DNA from: Empedobacter falsenii
GTDB taxonomy: Bacteria; Bacteroidota; Bacteroidia; Flavobacteriales; Weeksellaceae
NCBI RefSeq assembly: GCF_013488205.1
Contig: NZ_CP040908.1
Span: 62,001 to 126,000, forward strand
Direction of reading: 5' to 3'
Length of the DNA stretch: 64,000 nt
This document shows positions 48,888 through 57,331 of this stretch, piece by piece. The translations under genes and the position numbers were made by a program. Position 1 is the stretch's first letter. Every line of letters starts with the position of its first letter. The notes beneath the pieces are model-generated. The model was not told the origin of the DNA, made no database searches, and was given only the letters and a program-made list of their open reading frames with translations.

Positions 48888-49715
48888 ATGAAAAAAATAT
48901 TATTTCCAACAGATTTTTCAGAAACAGCAAATAATGCGTTTTTGTATGCGTTAAATTTAGCCGAAAATCAGAATGCAGAATTGTATGTTTTGCACGCTTT
49001 TCAGTATCCAATGGTAAGTGGAGGAATCGATGCTGGTATTTTGCAAGATGTTTATAATACAATTGAATTAAATAATTTCGAGAATTTAAAAGATCATATT
49101 CCGTTCTTGAGAAAAATGGCTGAGGACAATGGTTTTGCAAATGTTGATTTGAAATTTTTCGTAAAAGAAGGAATGCTTTCGTTTGTGTTGCCAACATTTA
49201 TCGAAGATGAAAAAGTAGATTTTGTGGTAATGGGAACGACTGGAAATACAGGATTTGATAAAGTTCTTTTTGGTTCGAATACGATGAATGCAATCAAACA
49301 TCTTAAAATTCCGGTATTGAGCGTGCCAAATGGTTATAAATTCAAAGGAATAAATAACATCGGATTTACGACAATTTTCCAAGATAAAGACCGCAAAGCC
49401 TTAGATTATTTAACAGAAATCGCTTATCGTTACAAAGCAAAAGTGCATTGTTTACACGTTTCGAAAGATGGAAATTATGATATTCCGACGCTTAATCATT
49501 GGAAAGAATATTATAAAGACGAACCTGTAGATTTTTCTATTTATACTGCGGATGAATCTGTTGATGCAGTTTTGGAATTTATCAAAGAAGAAAAAATTGA
49601 TTTGTTGACAGTAGTCAGCCGTAACAAAGGCTTCTTCGAGAAATTATTTTCACCAAGTTTTACAAAGAAAATTTTGACGCAACACAACGTGCCTTTGTTT
49701 GTTTTCCACGAATAA
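48888..49715 (+). CDS. Universal stress protein, two UspA domains (copy 2)
   Basis: 275 residues, two UspA folds. Starts KKILFPTDFSETANNAFLYA; domain 1 ends with VMGTTGNTGFDKVLFGSNTMNAI (ATP-type loop), domain 2 has DLLTVVSRNKGFFEKLFSPSF. Very similar along its whole length to the next gene and clearly a tandem duplicate of it; more distant from copy 1 at 31498. Ends in its own terminator. Confidence 0.92.
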   Translation: MKKILFPTDFSETANNAFLYALNLAENQNAELYVLHAFQYPMVSGGIDAGILQDVYNTIELNNFENLKDHIPFLRKMAEDNGFANVDLKFFVKEGMLSFVLPTFIEDEKVDFVVMGTTGNTGFDKVLFGSNTMNAIKHLKIPVLSVPNGYKFKGINNIGFTTIFQDKDRKALDYLTEIAYRYKAKVHCLHVSKDGNYDIPTLNHWKEYYKDEPVDFSIYTADESVDAVLEFIKEEKIDLLTVVSRNKGFFEKLFSPSFTKKILTQHNVPLFVFHE

Positions 49716-49736
49716 GATAATTTATACTGAATATAC

Positions 49737-49771
49737 AAAGCTCAATCTGTAGAAATAGATTGAGCTTTTTT
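49737..49771 (+). terminator. Terminator between the tandem UspA genes
   Basis: Stem AAAGCTCAATCT / AGATTGAGCTTT followed by T run. Confidence 0.88.
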
Positions 49772-49820
49772 CGTGTTGAAATGAAATTATTCGTAACTTT
49801 TGAGTACAAAACACGAAAAG

Positions 49821-50657
49821 ATGAAAAAAATATTGTTCCCAACAGATTTCTCAGAAACTGCCAATAACGCCTTCTTATATGCACTAAATCTTGCAAAAAG
49901 TATCGATGCACAAGTTTATGTGTTGCATGTTTATGAATTGCCAATGATTACTGGAAGTTTGAGTGCTGGATTGATTCAGAATGTATATGAAACGGTAGAA
50001 TTAGGAAGTTTCGATAACTTTAAAGATAATATTCCGCAACTAAGACAAATTGCTGATGATAATGGTTTGAATGAAATTCCAATCAAATTTATTTTAGAAG
50101 AAGGAAATTTCTTATACATTCTACGCGAAATTATTGGTGAAGAAAGCGTTGATTTTGTAGTGATGGGAACGGATGGAAATTCAGGAATTGAGAAAATGCT
50201 TTTCGGTTCGAATACGATAAATGCGATTACATCGATGAAAGTTCCGATTCTTAGTGTTCCGCACGGAATGTCTTTCAAAGGATTTAAAAATATTGGTTTT
50301 ACGACTGTTTTTGATCAAAAAGATAAAGATGCGTTAAAGTATTTGATTGAAATTGCAAATCGTCATCAGGCAAAAATTCATTGTATGCACGTTTCGAAAG
50401 ATGGAAAATTTAATCAACAAGCAATGAAAGATTGGCAAGATCAGTTTGCTGGAGATCCAATTGTTTTTGAAATTTATCATGATGCAGATCCTGTAAACGC
50501 GGTGTTGGATTTTATCAAGGAAAAACAAATTGATTTGTTGACGGTTGTGAGTCGCAATAAAGGATTTTTTGATAAGATTTTTTCGCCAGGATTTACAAAG
50601 AAAATTGCAAATAAAAATATTACACCTTTGTTCGTTTTTCATGAACAAAAGTCTTAA
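49821..50657 (+). CDS. Universal stress protein, two UspA domains (copy 3)
   Basis: 278 residues from the ATG at 49821 (an in-frame TTG lies 21 bp upstream). Same layout as copy 2: KKILFPTDFSETANNAFLYA, VMGTDGNSGIEKMLFGSNTINAI, DLLTVVSRNKGFFDKIFSPGF and LFVFHEQ. Terminators on both sides make it an independent unit even though it is a tandem duplicate. Confidence 0.92.
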   Translation: MKKILFPTDFSETANNAFLYALNLAKSIDAQVYVLHVYELPMITGSLSAGLIQNVYETVELGSFDNFKDNIPQLRQIADDNGLNEIPIKFILEEGNFLYILREIIGEESVDFVVMGTDGNSGIEKMLFGSNTINAITSMKVPILSVPHGMSFKGFKNIGFTTVFDQKDKDALKYLIEIANRHQAKIHCMHVSKDGKFNQQAMKDWQDQFAGDPIVFEIYHDADPVNAVLDFIKEKQIDLLTVVSRNKGFFDKIFSPGFTKKIANKNITPLFVFHEQKS

Positions 50658-50686
50658 AAGGAAATGTGAAAACATTTCCTTTTTTT
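50656..50686 (+). terminator. Terminator after UspA copy 3
   Basis: Stem AAAAGGAAATGT / ACATTTCCTTTT, 4-nt loop, T run. Confidence 0.9.
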
Positions 50687-50714
50687 GTCAAAAATTCTGT
50701 TAAAAATAAAACTT

Positions 50715-50722
50715 TACCTTTG
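50715..50722 (+). promoter_or_regulatory. -7 promoter element, predicted leaderless GTG start
   Basis: TACCTTTG followed by CCCC and then GTG, a 4-nt spacer as in three other genes of this window. Confidence 0.55.
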
Positions 50723-50726
50723 CCCC

Positions 50727-51938
50727 GTGAAAAAAATAGCCATAGTAGGAGGTGGTGCAGCAGGATATTTTGTTGCCGCAAACCTTGGAAAAACTGTAGG
50801 ACAACAAACTATATTGTTTGAACAAGCAAATCTACCGCTTCAAAAAGTACGCATTTCGGGTGGAGGAAGATGTAATGTGACGCATGCATGTTTTGATCCG
50901 CTTGATTTGGTCGAGTTTTATCCACGCGGAAAAAAGGAATTATTAAGCGTTTTTTACACGTTTCAACCAGGTGATACAATGGCTTGGTTTGATGAGCGCG
51001 GAGTAGAATTGAAAATAGAAGACGATAACCGTATTTTTCCAGTTAGCGATTCTTCACTTTCGATTATAGAGGCTTTGACAAAAGCGGTTGATCAAAATAA
51101 AGTTCAGCTTAATTTCTCAGATGGTGTGCAAGAAATTAATAAAGTTGATGGTGGTTATGAATTGACAACAAAATCAGGAAAACATTTTTTCGAAACGGTG
51201 ATTGTGACAACAGGAAGTACGCCTAAATTTTGGAAAAGTTTGAAAAATTTAGGTTTAAAAATCATTCAGCCAGTTCCTTCTTTATTCACGTTTAATTGCA
51301 AAGATCCTCGAATTGAAGGATTGATGGGAATTTCTTTCGATAATGCTGAAGTCAAAATCAATCAACAAAAATTAGAAGAAGAAGGTCCGTTACTAATTAC
51401 GCATTGGGGATTTAGTGGACCAGCGATTTTGAGATTATCGGCTTGGGGTGCTTTAAAATTGAATGAAAGCAATTATAAATTCGAAACTGAAATCAATTTT
51501 GTAAATCAATCTAAAGACGAAATCATTTCATTTTTGAATGATAAAAAACAAGTTGATGCTAAGAAAAATGTGCATAAAAATAATCCATTCGATTTTCCGA
51601 AGCGTTTTTGGTTTAGTATTCTGAGCTATTGTAATATAGATGAAAACAAGGTTTATGCAGATTTATCGAAAAAACACATCGAAGCAATTGCAATAGAATT
51701 GACGCAAGGAAAATACCAAATTAATGGAAAAAGTACGTTCAAAGATGAGTTTGTGACGGCTGGCGGTGTCGATTTGAAAGAGATTGATTTTCATTCGATG
51801 CAAGCAAAAAAAATCCCACAATTGTTTATGGCCGGTGAGGTTTTAAATATTGATGCCATAACAGGTGGGTTCAATTTTCAGGCGTGTTGGTCTGAAGGAT
51901 ATATTATATCTGAAAAAATCAAAGAAATTTATCAATAG
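50727..51938 (+). CDS. BaiN/HI0933-family FAD-dependent oxidoreductase
   Basis: 403 residues from the GTG at 50727; an upstream TTG frame extension would swallow the -7 box. Starts with the FAD Rossmann motif AIVGGGAAGYFVAANL, then RISGGGRCNVTHACFDP, a family signature, and ends with the second FAD motif GEVLNIDAITGGFNFQACWSEGY. The family is broadly distributed; BaiN of Clostridium reduces bile-acid intermediates but most members have no known substrate. Confidence 0.9.
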   Translation: MKKIAIVGGGAAGYFVAANLGKTVGQQTILFEQANLPLQKVRISGGGRCNVTHACFDPLDLVEFYPRGKKELLSVFYTFQPGDTMAWFDERGVELKIEDDNRIFPVSDSSLSIIEALTKAVDQNKVQLNFSDGVQEINKVDGGYELTTKSGKHFFETVIVTTGSTPKFWKSLKNLGLKIIQPVPSLFTFNCKDPRIEGLMGISFDNAEVKINQQKLEEEGPLLITHWGFSGPAILRLSAWGALKLNESNYKFETEINFVNQSKDEIISFLNDKKQVDAKKNVHKNNPFDFPKRFWFSILSYCNIDENKVYADLSKKHIEAIAIELTQGKYQINGKSTFKDEFVTAGGVDLKEIDFHSMQAKKIPQLFMAGEVLNIDAITGGFNFQACWSEGYIISEKIKEIYQ

Positions 51939-52076
51939 TGTATATTTTACACAAATATTATTCTGGCTGAAAGCCTTAAGAATAAAGATTTTTTCAAGAT
52001 TTATTATGTTAACATAACATTATTATAAAATTATGTTATTTTTGTTTAAAGGAATTATTAAAAACGAACAAAAAAT

Positions 52077-53309
52077 ATGAAGAAAATTTTCTTAACCTTA
52101 GCATTAATCGGCTTATCTTCTTCTGCATTCGCAGGTGGATACCGAGTTGCTTTACAAGGAGTTCGCCAAGCGGCATTGGGAGGGACTTCTGCAACACAAA
52201 CTCACGATGCGAGTGTTGCGTTTTATAATCCTGCAGGTTTAGCTTTTGTTGATAGTAAATTGAGTATTGCTGTCGGAGGTTTTGGTGTAAAAACTGACGT
52301 AAAATGGCAAGATCCAATGACGTTACAAAAAGCAGAAACAGATAGTAAATTAGGAACACCAATGTATTTGGCAGTTAGTTACAAGCCTGTAGATGATTTA
52401 GCAATTGGATTGAGTGTTACGACGCCTTTTGGTAGTTCGGTTACGTGGCCAGAAGATTGGCAAAACAAAGCAAATATTACACATATTGACTTAAAAGCAT
52501 TCAATATTCAGCCAACGGTTGCATATCGTTTTTCTGATTGGTTTAGTTTGGGGGTAGGTTTCATTTATACACACGGAACAGCTAAATTGGAGAAAGTGCA
52601 AACAGTTGCTGGAAATGATATTAAACTTAAATTAGAGGATAAAGATGCTCATGGTTTAGGATTTAATGTTGGAGCAATGTTCAAGCCAACAGATAAATTT
52701 GGAGTTGGAATTGCGTACCGTTCTAATGTAGATGTTTCTGCAAATAAAGGTGATGTTACATGGTCTAATGTTCCTTCTGGAATTGCATCTAATGTCCCTT
52801 TCAATACAGATAAATGGAATACAACTTTACCGTTACCATCTGAGTTTACATTTGGAATGTCGTACAAAGTTTTACCACAATTAGAACTTTTTGGAGATGT
52901 AGTTTGGCAAAACTGGACACGTTACAAAAGTTTAGATATCAATTTATATAATGATGCTTCTAATACTTTTTACACATCATCTTCTACGAAAAACTGGAAA
53001 GACAATACATTATTCCGTTTTGGAGCAGAGTATACTTTCAGCGAGATGATTGTTGGACGTGTTGGTTATTATCATGATAAATCACCAGTTCCATCAGCTT
53101 ATTGGTCATCAGAAACACCAAGTTCTAACTTGAATTCAGTTTCAGCTGGATTAGGATTTAGATTTGAGTCAGGTTTTCATATTGATTTATTTGGATCATA
53201 TGTAAAAGGAGACGAAAGACATATTGATAATATTCAACAAAACTTCTCTGGAGATGTTAAAATGCGTGCTATAAACTTTGGTTTAGGCGTATCGTACAAC
53301 CTAAAATAA
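52077..53309 (+). CDS. OmpP1/FadL-type outer-membrane transporter
   Basis: 410 residues: signal peptide ending AFAG (residue 20), then the FadL signature (GVRQAALGGTSATQTHDASVAFYNPAGLAF), a 14-strand barrel, and a terminal YNLK. FadL proteins let long-chain fatty acids and other hydrophobic molecules in by lateral diffusion. It is 7 bp upstream of a lipid-type SGNH hydrolase gene, so the pair probably works on the same hydrophobic substrate. Confidence 0.93.
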   Translation: MKKIFLTLALIGLSSSAFAGGYRVALQGVRQAALGGTSATQTHDASVAFYNPAGLAFVDSKLSIAVGGFGVKTDVKWQDPMTLQKAETDSKLGTPMYLAVSYKPVDDLAIGLSVTTPFGSSVTWPEDWQNKANITHIDLKAFNIQPTVAYRFSDWFSLGVGFIYTHGTAKLEKVQTVAGNDIKLKLEDKDAHGLGFNVGAMFKPTDKFGVGIAYRSNVDVSANKGDVTWSNVPSGIASNVPFNTDKWNTTLPLPSEFTFGMSYKVLPQLELFGDVVWQNWTRYKSLDINLYNDASNTFYTSSSTKNWKDNTLFRFGAEYTFSEMIVGRVGYYHDKSPVPSAYWSSETPSSNLNSVSAGLGFRFESGFHIDLFGSYVKGDERHIDNIQQNFSGDVKMRAINFGLGVSYNLK

Positions 53310-53316
53310 GACAAAA

Positions 53317-54807
53317 ATGAAACACTTAAATAAAATAGTATTAGTTGCATTAGCTGCTACGATGTTTAACTGTAGCGAAGATTTCGAACATCCGATTGAA
53401 GATATTAAAGTATCAGCAGGTGAAGCAAACTTTTCTACATATATTGCATTAGGTAACTCGTTAACTTCTGGTTATAGAGATAATGCATTGTACAAATCTG
53501 GACAAGAAAATTCTTACCCAAACATGTTAGCTGGATTGATGAAAGCTGCTGGAGGAGGAGAATTTAAAATTCCTTATATGCCAAATGATACAGGTGGATT
53601 TACAGATTTAAAAGATAATGATGGTAACATCTTATATTATGGTAAATACATTTTAAAAGATGGCTTATCTCCTGTGCCAACAGCTCCAGGAGGGCCATTG
53701 GATAATATTTCTACAGCAGGACCTTATCAAAATATGGGAGTTCCTGGGGCAAAATCTTATCATTTATCAGCAGAAGGTTACGGTAATGCAGCAGGATTGT
53801 CTTTAGGAAAAGCAAATCCTTATTTTGTGCGTTTTGCAAGTAGTCCAACTACTTCAGTTGTAAAAGATGCAATTGCACAAAAACCTACATTTTTCTCATT
53901 ATGGATTGGTAATAATGATGTATTAGGATATGCAACTAGTGGAGGAGTTGGTACAGATCATAATGAAACTGGTAGTTTAGCTGCTGCAGATTATAAAACG
54001 AATGATATTTCTAATGTCGCAGTAGTAGCTGGTTCATTGGAAAAGATCATTGTTGACATGACAAGTTCTGAAAAAACACCAAAAGGAGTTATTGCAAATA
54101 TTCCTTCTGTAACATCTATTCCGTATTTCACTACAATACCTTACAATGCAGTTACTGGATTGACTGAACAGCAAGTGACAGCTCTTAATTCTGCATATGC
54201 ACAATATAATGGAGGATTAGGATTGGTTTTTAAAGCTGGATTAATATCAGAATCTGAGTATAATCAACGTTTAATTAAACCATTTACGGCGGGAGCTACT
54301 CAAAATGCATTGGTGATTGTAGATAAAGATTTGACTGATTTAACTAAATTCGGAGCACAATTCGCTGCACTAAAAAACTTTAGACAAGCTACGCCAAAAG
54401 ATTTAGTTACACTTACAGCTTTAGCGTATATCAAACAAGGATATGGAACGCAAGTTCAAATGCCTGATCAATTTATTTTGACAGAAAAAGAAACTGCGAA
54501 AGCAGAAGCAGCTGTAACAAAATATAATGCTGCAATTGCTGGCTTAGCTACAAAATATAATTTGGCTTTAGTTGATGCATATTCTGAAATGAAAAAATTA
54601 AGTTCAGCTTCAGGGATTAAGTATTATGGACAAACATATACAACAGCATTTATTTCTGGTGGAGCATTTTCTTTAGACGGAGTTCACTTAACAGGGACTG
54701 GATATGCAATTGTAGCAAATATGTTTGCTGATGCAATTAATCAAAAATATCATTCAACTTTAAGACACGTTTACCCAGGAAATTATCCAGGTATTGCAAT
54801 TCCTTAA
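53317..54807 (+). CDS. SGNH/GDSL-family lipoprotein hydrolase
   Basis: 496 residues with a lipoprotein signal (lipidated Cys19 in MFNCS). SGNH blocks: block I GNSLT with Ser48, block III WIGNND with Asn199-Asn200, block V DGVHLT with Asp454 and His457, so the triad is Ser48-Asp454-His457. A long insertion (about 225-440) is helical. Esterase/lipase on the cell surface or periplasm. Operon partner of the FadL gene (7 bp gap); followed by a strong terminator. Confidence 0.92.
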   Translation: MKHLNKIVLVALAATMFNCSEDFEHPIEDIKVSAGEANFSTYIALGNSLTSGYRDNALYKSGQENSYPNMLAGLMKAAGGGEFKIPYMPNDTGGFTDLKDNDGNILYYGKYILKDGLSPVPTAPGGPLDNISTAGPYQNMGVPGAKSYHLSAEGYGNAAGLSLGKANPYFVRFASSPTTSVVKDAIAQKPTFFSLWIGNNDVLGYATSGGVGTDHNETGSLAAADYKTNDISNVAVVAGSLEKIIVDMTSSEKTPKGVIANIPSVTSIPYFTTIPYNAVTGLTEQQVTALNSAYAQYNGGLGLVFKAGLISESEYNQRLIKPFTAGATQNALVIVDKDLTDLTKFGAQFAALKNFRQATPKDLVTLTALAYIKQGYGTQVQMPDQFILTEKETAKAEAAVTKYNAAIAGLATKYNLALVDAYSEMKKLSSASGIKYYGQTYTTAFISGGAFSLDGVHLTGTGYAIVANMFADAINQKYHSTLRHVYPGNYPGIAIP

Positions 54808-54821
54808 TTGAATGTTTAGAT

Positions 54822-54857
54822 AACGAAAAATCCGCTCATCGAGCGGATTTTTTCGTT
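54822..54857. terminator. Strong bidirectional terminator
   Basis: Stem AACGAAAAATCCGCTC / GAGCGGATTTTTTCGTT with a 3-nt loop between converging genes. Confidence 0.93.
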
Positions 54858-54879
54858 ATTTATATTTTTTTAGAAATGA

Positions 54880-55896
54880 TTATTTCAATTCTTCATTTCG
54901 TAAAAATTCTTCTGCTTTTTCGACCATATTTTTCGATCCGCAAAAGAAAGGAATGCGTTGGTGTAATTCTGTAGGTTCAATATCCATAATGCGTTGGAAA
55001 CCGTCAGAAGCTTTTCCTCCAGCTTGTTCAGCGATAAATGCCATTGGATTACATTCGTATAATAAACGTAATTTTCCGTTCGGATTATTTGTTCCAGAAG
55101 GATAAATATAAATTCCTCCTTTCAACATGTTTCGGTGAAAATCTGAACATAAAGAACCGATGTAACGAGAAGTGTACGGACGATCTTCTTCATCTGCCTG
55201 ACAATATTTGATGTAATTTTTAACTCCTTGAGGGAATTTCACGTAATTACCTTCGTTAACTGAATAAATATGTCCATCTTCTGGAATACACATATTTGGA
55301 TGAGATAAATAAAACGTTCCAATTCCTGGGTTTAATGTAAATCCATTTACACCATTTCCTGTTGTGTAAACCAACATTGTCGATGTACCGTAAATCACAT
55401 ATCCCGCAGCAACTTGCTTGTTACCTGGTTGTAAGAAATCTTCTTTTGTAACAGGTGTTCCAGGTTCAGAAACACGGTGGTAGATAGAGAAAATTGTTCC
55501 AACAGAAACATTTACGTCGATGTTTGATGAGCCGTCAAGTGGATCAATCAATACAACATATTTACTGTTTTTTGAATTTTTTGAAGGTTGAATCGCGATA
55601 AAATCTTCGTTTTCTTCCGAAGCAATACCACAAACAACTTCGCGTTGCGACAACGTTTCGATAAACGTATCGTTTGCGAAAACATCTAATTTTTGTTGTT
55701 TTTCTCCTTGGACATTTTCATTTCCGAATTCGCCTAAGATATTTACAAGTCCTGCTTTGTTTACTTTATAATTAACAACTTTTGTCGCTAACTTAATAGA
55801 ACTCAGCAATCTAGATAGTTCTCCGGATGAGTAAATAAAATCTGCTTGATTTTCTATGATAAACTCTCCAAGAGTTTGATGAGAATTAGTATTCAT
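54880..55896 (-). CDS. fbp: Class I fructose-1,6-bisphosphatase
   Basis: 338 residues: metal motif [21 protein letters not shown] near 120, [28 protein letters not shown] (substrate site) near 265. Key enzyme of gluconeogenesis. Single gene; an 18-bp palindrome lies 50 bp upstream in the shared gap with the aspartate kinase gene. Confidence 0.97.
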   Translation of the reverse strand: MNTNSHQTLGEFIIENQADFIYSSGELSRLLSSIKLATKVVNYKVNKAGLVNILGEFGNENVQGEKQQKLDVFANDTFIETLSQREVVCGIASEENEDFIAIQPSKNSKNSKYVVLIDPLDGSSNIDVNVSVGTIFSIYHRVSEPGTPVTKEDFLQPGNKQVAAGYVIYGTSTMLVYTTGNGVNGFTLNPGIGTFYLSHPNMCIPEDGHIYSVNEGNYVKFPQGVKNYIKYCQADEEDRPYTSRYIGSLCSDFHRNMLKGGIYIYPSGTNNPNGKLRLLYECNPMAFIAEQAGGKASDGFQRIMDIEPTELHQRIPFFCGSKNMVEKAEEFLRNEELK

Positions 55897-55945
55897 AATT
55901 ATGTTTTGCTGGTCAAATATCGGAATAATAACTCAATTTTATATC

Positions 55946-55963
55946 ATTTCAAACGTTTGAAAT
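55946..55963. promoter_or_regulatory. 18-bp perfect palindrome, LacI-family-operator-like
   Basis: ATTTCAAACGTTTGAAAT, symmetric around a central CG, the layout of LacI/GalR/Cra operators. It is 50 bp from the fbp start and 126 bp from the aspartate kinase start. Confidence 0.55.
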
Positions 55964-56045
55964 TAATCTAAATACGTGAAAATCATCATTCAAATTTATT
56001 TTTTATTTTAATTAAATTCGGTCAACATATAAAGTGTAGTTTGGT

Positions 56046-56053
56046 TATATTTG
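56046..56053 (+). promoter_or_regulatory. -7 promoter element for the aspartate kinase gene
   Basis: TATATTTG, 36 bp before the ATG at 56090. The overlapping TTG frame start is therefore unlikely. Confidence 0.55.
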
Positions 56054-56089
56054 CAAGTTAAATATTTACAAAAAAAAATTTTTATAGAA

Positions 56090-57331
56090 ATGAAAGTTTT
56101 CAAATTCGGTGGTGCTTCGGTGAAAGATGCAGCCGGCGTTAGAAATGTTGCGAGTTTATTGCAATCTGTTGGTTACGAAAATACATGTATCATTGTTTCT
56201 GCTATGGGCAAGACAACAAATGCATTGGAAGAGGTAGTCAAACGCTATTTTGAAGAACAAGATTTCGAAAAAACAATTAACGAAGTAAAAGAACAACACA
56301 TTGCTTTAGCGACAGAATTATTTGATAATCCAGCTGAGGTTTCGAACGAAATTTCGCAATTTTTTGATGATATTGTTTCGTTTTTAAGACGTAACAAATC
56401 ACCAAATTATAGCTATGTGTATGATCAAGTGGTTTGTTGTGGAGAGTTAATCTCGACAAAAATCATCAGTATGTATCTTAATTCGATACAAATTAATAAC
56501 GAATGGTTAGATGTTCGCGATTATATCAAAACAGATAATACATATCGTGAAGGAAAAGTAAATTGGGCATTAACAGAAGAAAGCATTAAACGTTTACCAA
56601 ACACAGGTTTGTTTATTACCCAAGGTTTCTTAGGTTCTGATCCAAACTTTTTCACAACAACTTTAGGGCGTGAAGGTTCAGATTATTCTGCGGCGATTTT
56701 TGCTTATTGTTTAAATGCGGATAGCATGACGATTTGGAAAGATGTTCCTGGAGTTTTGAATGCTGATCCACGTTATTTTGATAATGCTGAGTTGTTAAAT
56801 CATATTTCTTATGAAGAAGCAATAGAGTTGGCGTATTATGGTGCATCTGTTATTCACCCGAAAACGTTACAGCCGCTTCAACAAAAAGAAATTCCTTTCT
56901 TCGTAAAATCATTTATTAATCCTACAGAAGCAGGAACAGAGGTAGCGAAAGGTCAACCATTAGATCCAAAAGTACCTTGTTTTATCCTAAAAAGAGAGCA
57001 ACATTTGATTCGTTTATCAAGTAAAGATTTCTCTTTTATTACAGAAGATAAATTGAGCGGAATTTTCAATAAACTATATGATTATCAAATCAAAGTAAAT
57101 TTGATGCAAAATTCAGCAATTTCACTATCTTTATGTTTGGAGGATAAATATGACAACTTAGAAAAGTTTGTTGCAGATATGAACGAAGAGTATAAAGTGC
57201 AAGAAGAAAACAATGTTTTATTGTACACAATTCGCCATTTTGATGCAGATTCTGACAAAGTTGTTTCAAAAGAAAAAGAATTATTGCGACAAACAGTGCG
57301 CGAAACATTACAAATAGTTGTTAAAGCTTAA
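56090..57331 (+). CDS. lysC: Aspartate kinase (monofunctional)
   Basis: 413 residues from the ATG at 56090. Kinase N-terminus KVFKFGGASVKDAAGV, substrate region TLGREGSDYSAAIFA and two ACT-like segments in the C-terminal part. Catalyses the first step to lysine, threonine and methionine. No fused homoserine dehydrogenase. The OlsF-like gene begins on the next base after its stop codon, so the two are co-transcribed. Confidence 0.93.
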   Translation: MKVFKFGGASVKDAAGVRNVASLLQSVGYENTCIIVSAMGKTTNALEEVVKRYFEEQDFEKTINEVKEQHIALATELFDNPAEVSNEISQFFDDIVSFLRRNKSPNYSYVYDQVVCCGELISTKIISMYLNSIQINNEWLDVRDYIKTDNTYREGKVNWALTEESIKRLPNTGLFITQGFLGSDPNFFTTTLGREGSDYSAAIFAYCLNADSMTIWKDVPGVLNADPRYFDNAELLNHISYEEAIELAYYGASVIHPKTLQPLQQKEIPFFVKSFINPTEAGTEVAKGQPLDPKVPCFILKREQHLIRLSSKDFSFITEDKLSGIFNKLYDYQIKVNLMQNSAISLSLCLEDKYDNLEKFVADMNEEYKVQEENNVLLYTIRHFDADSDKVVSKEKELLRQTVRETLQIVVKA

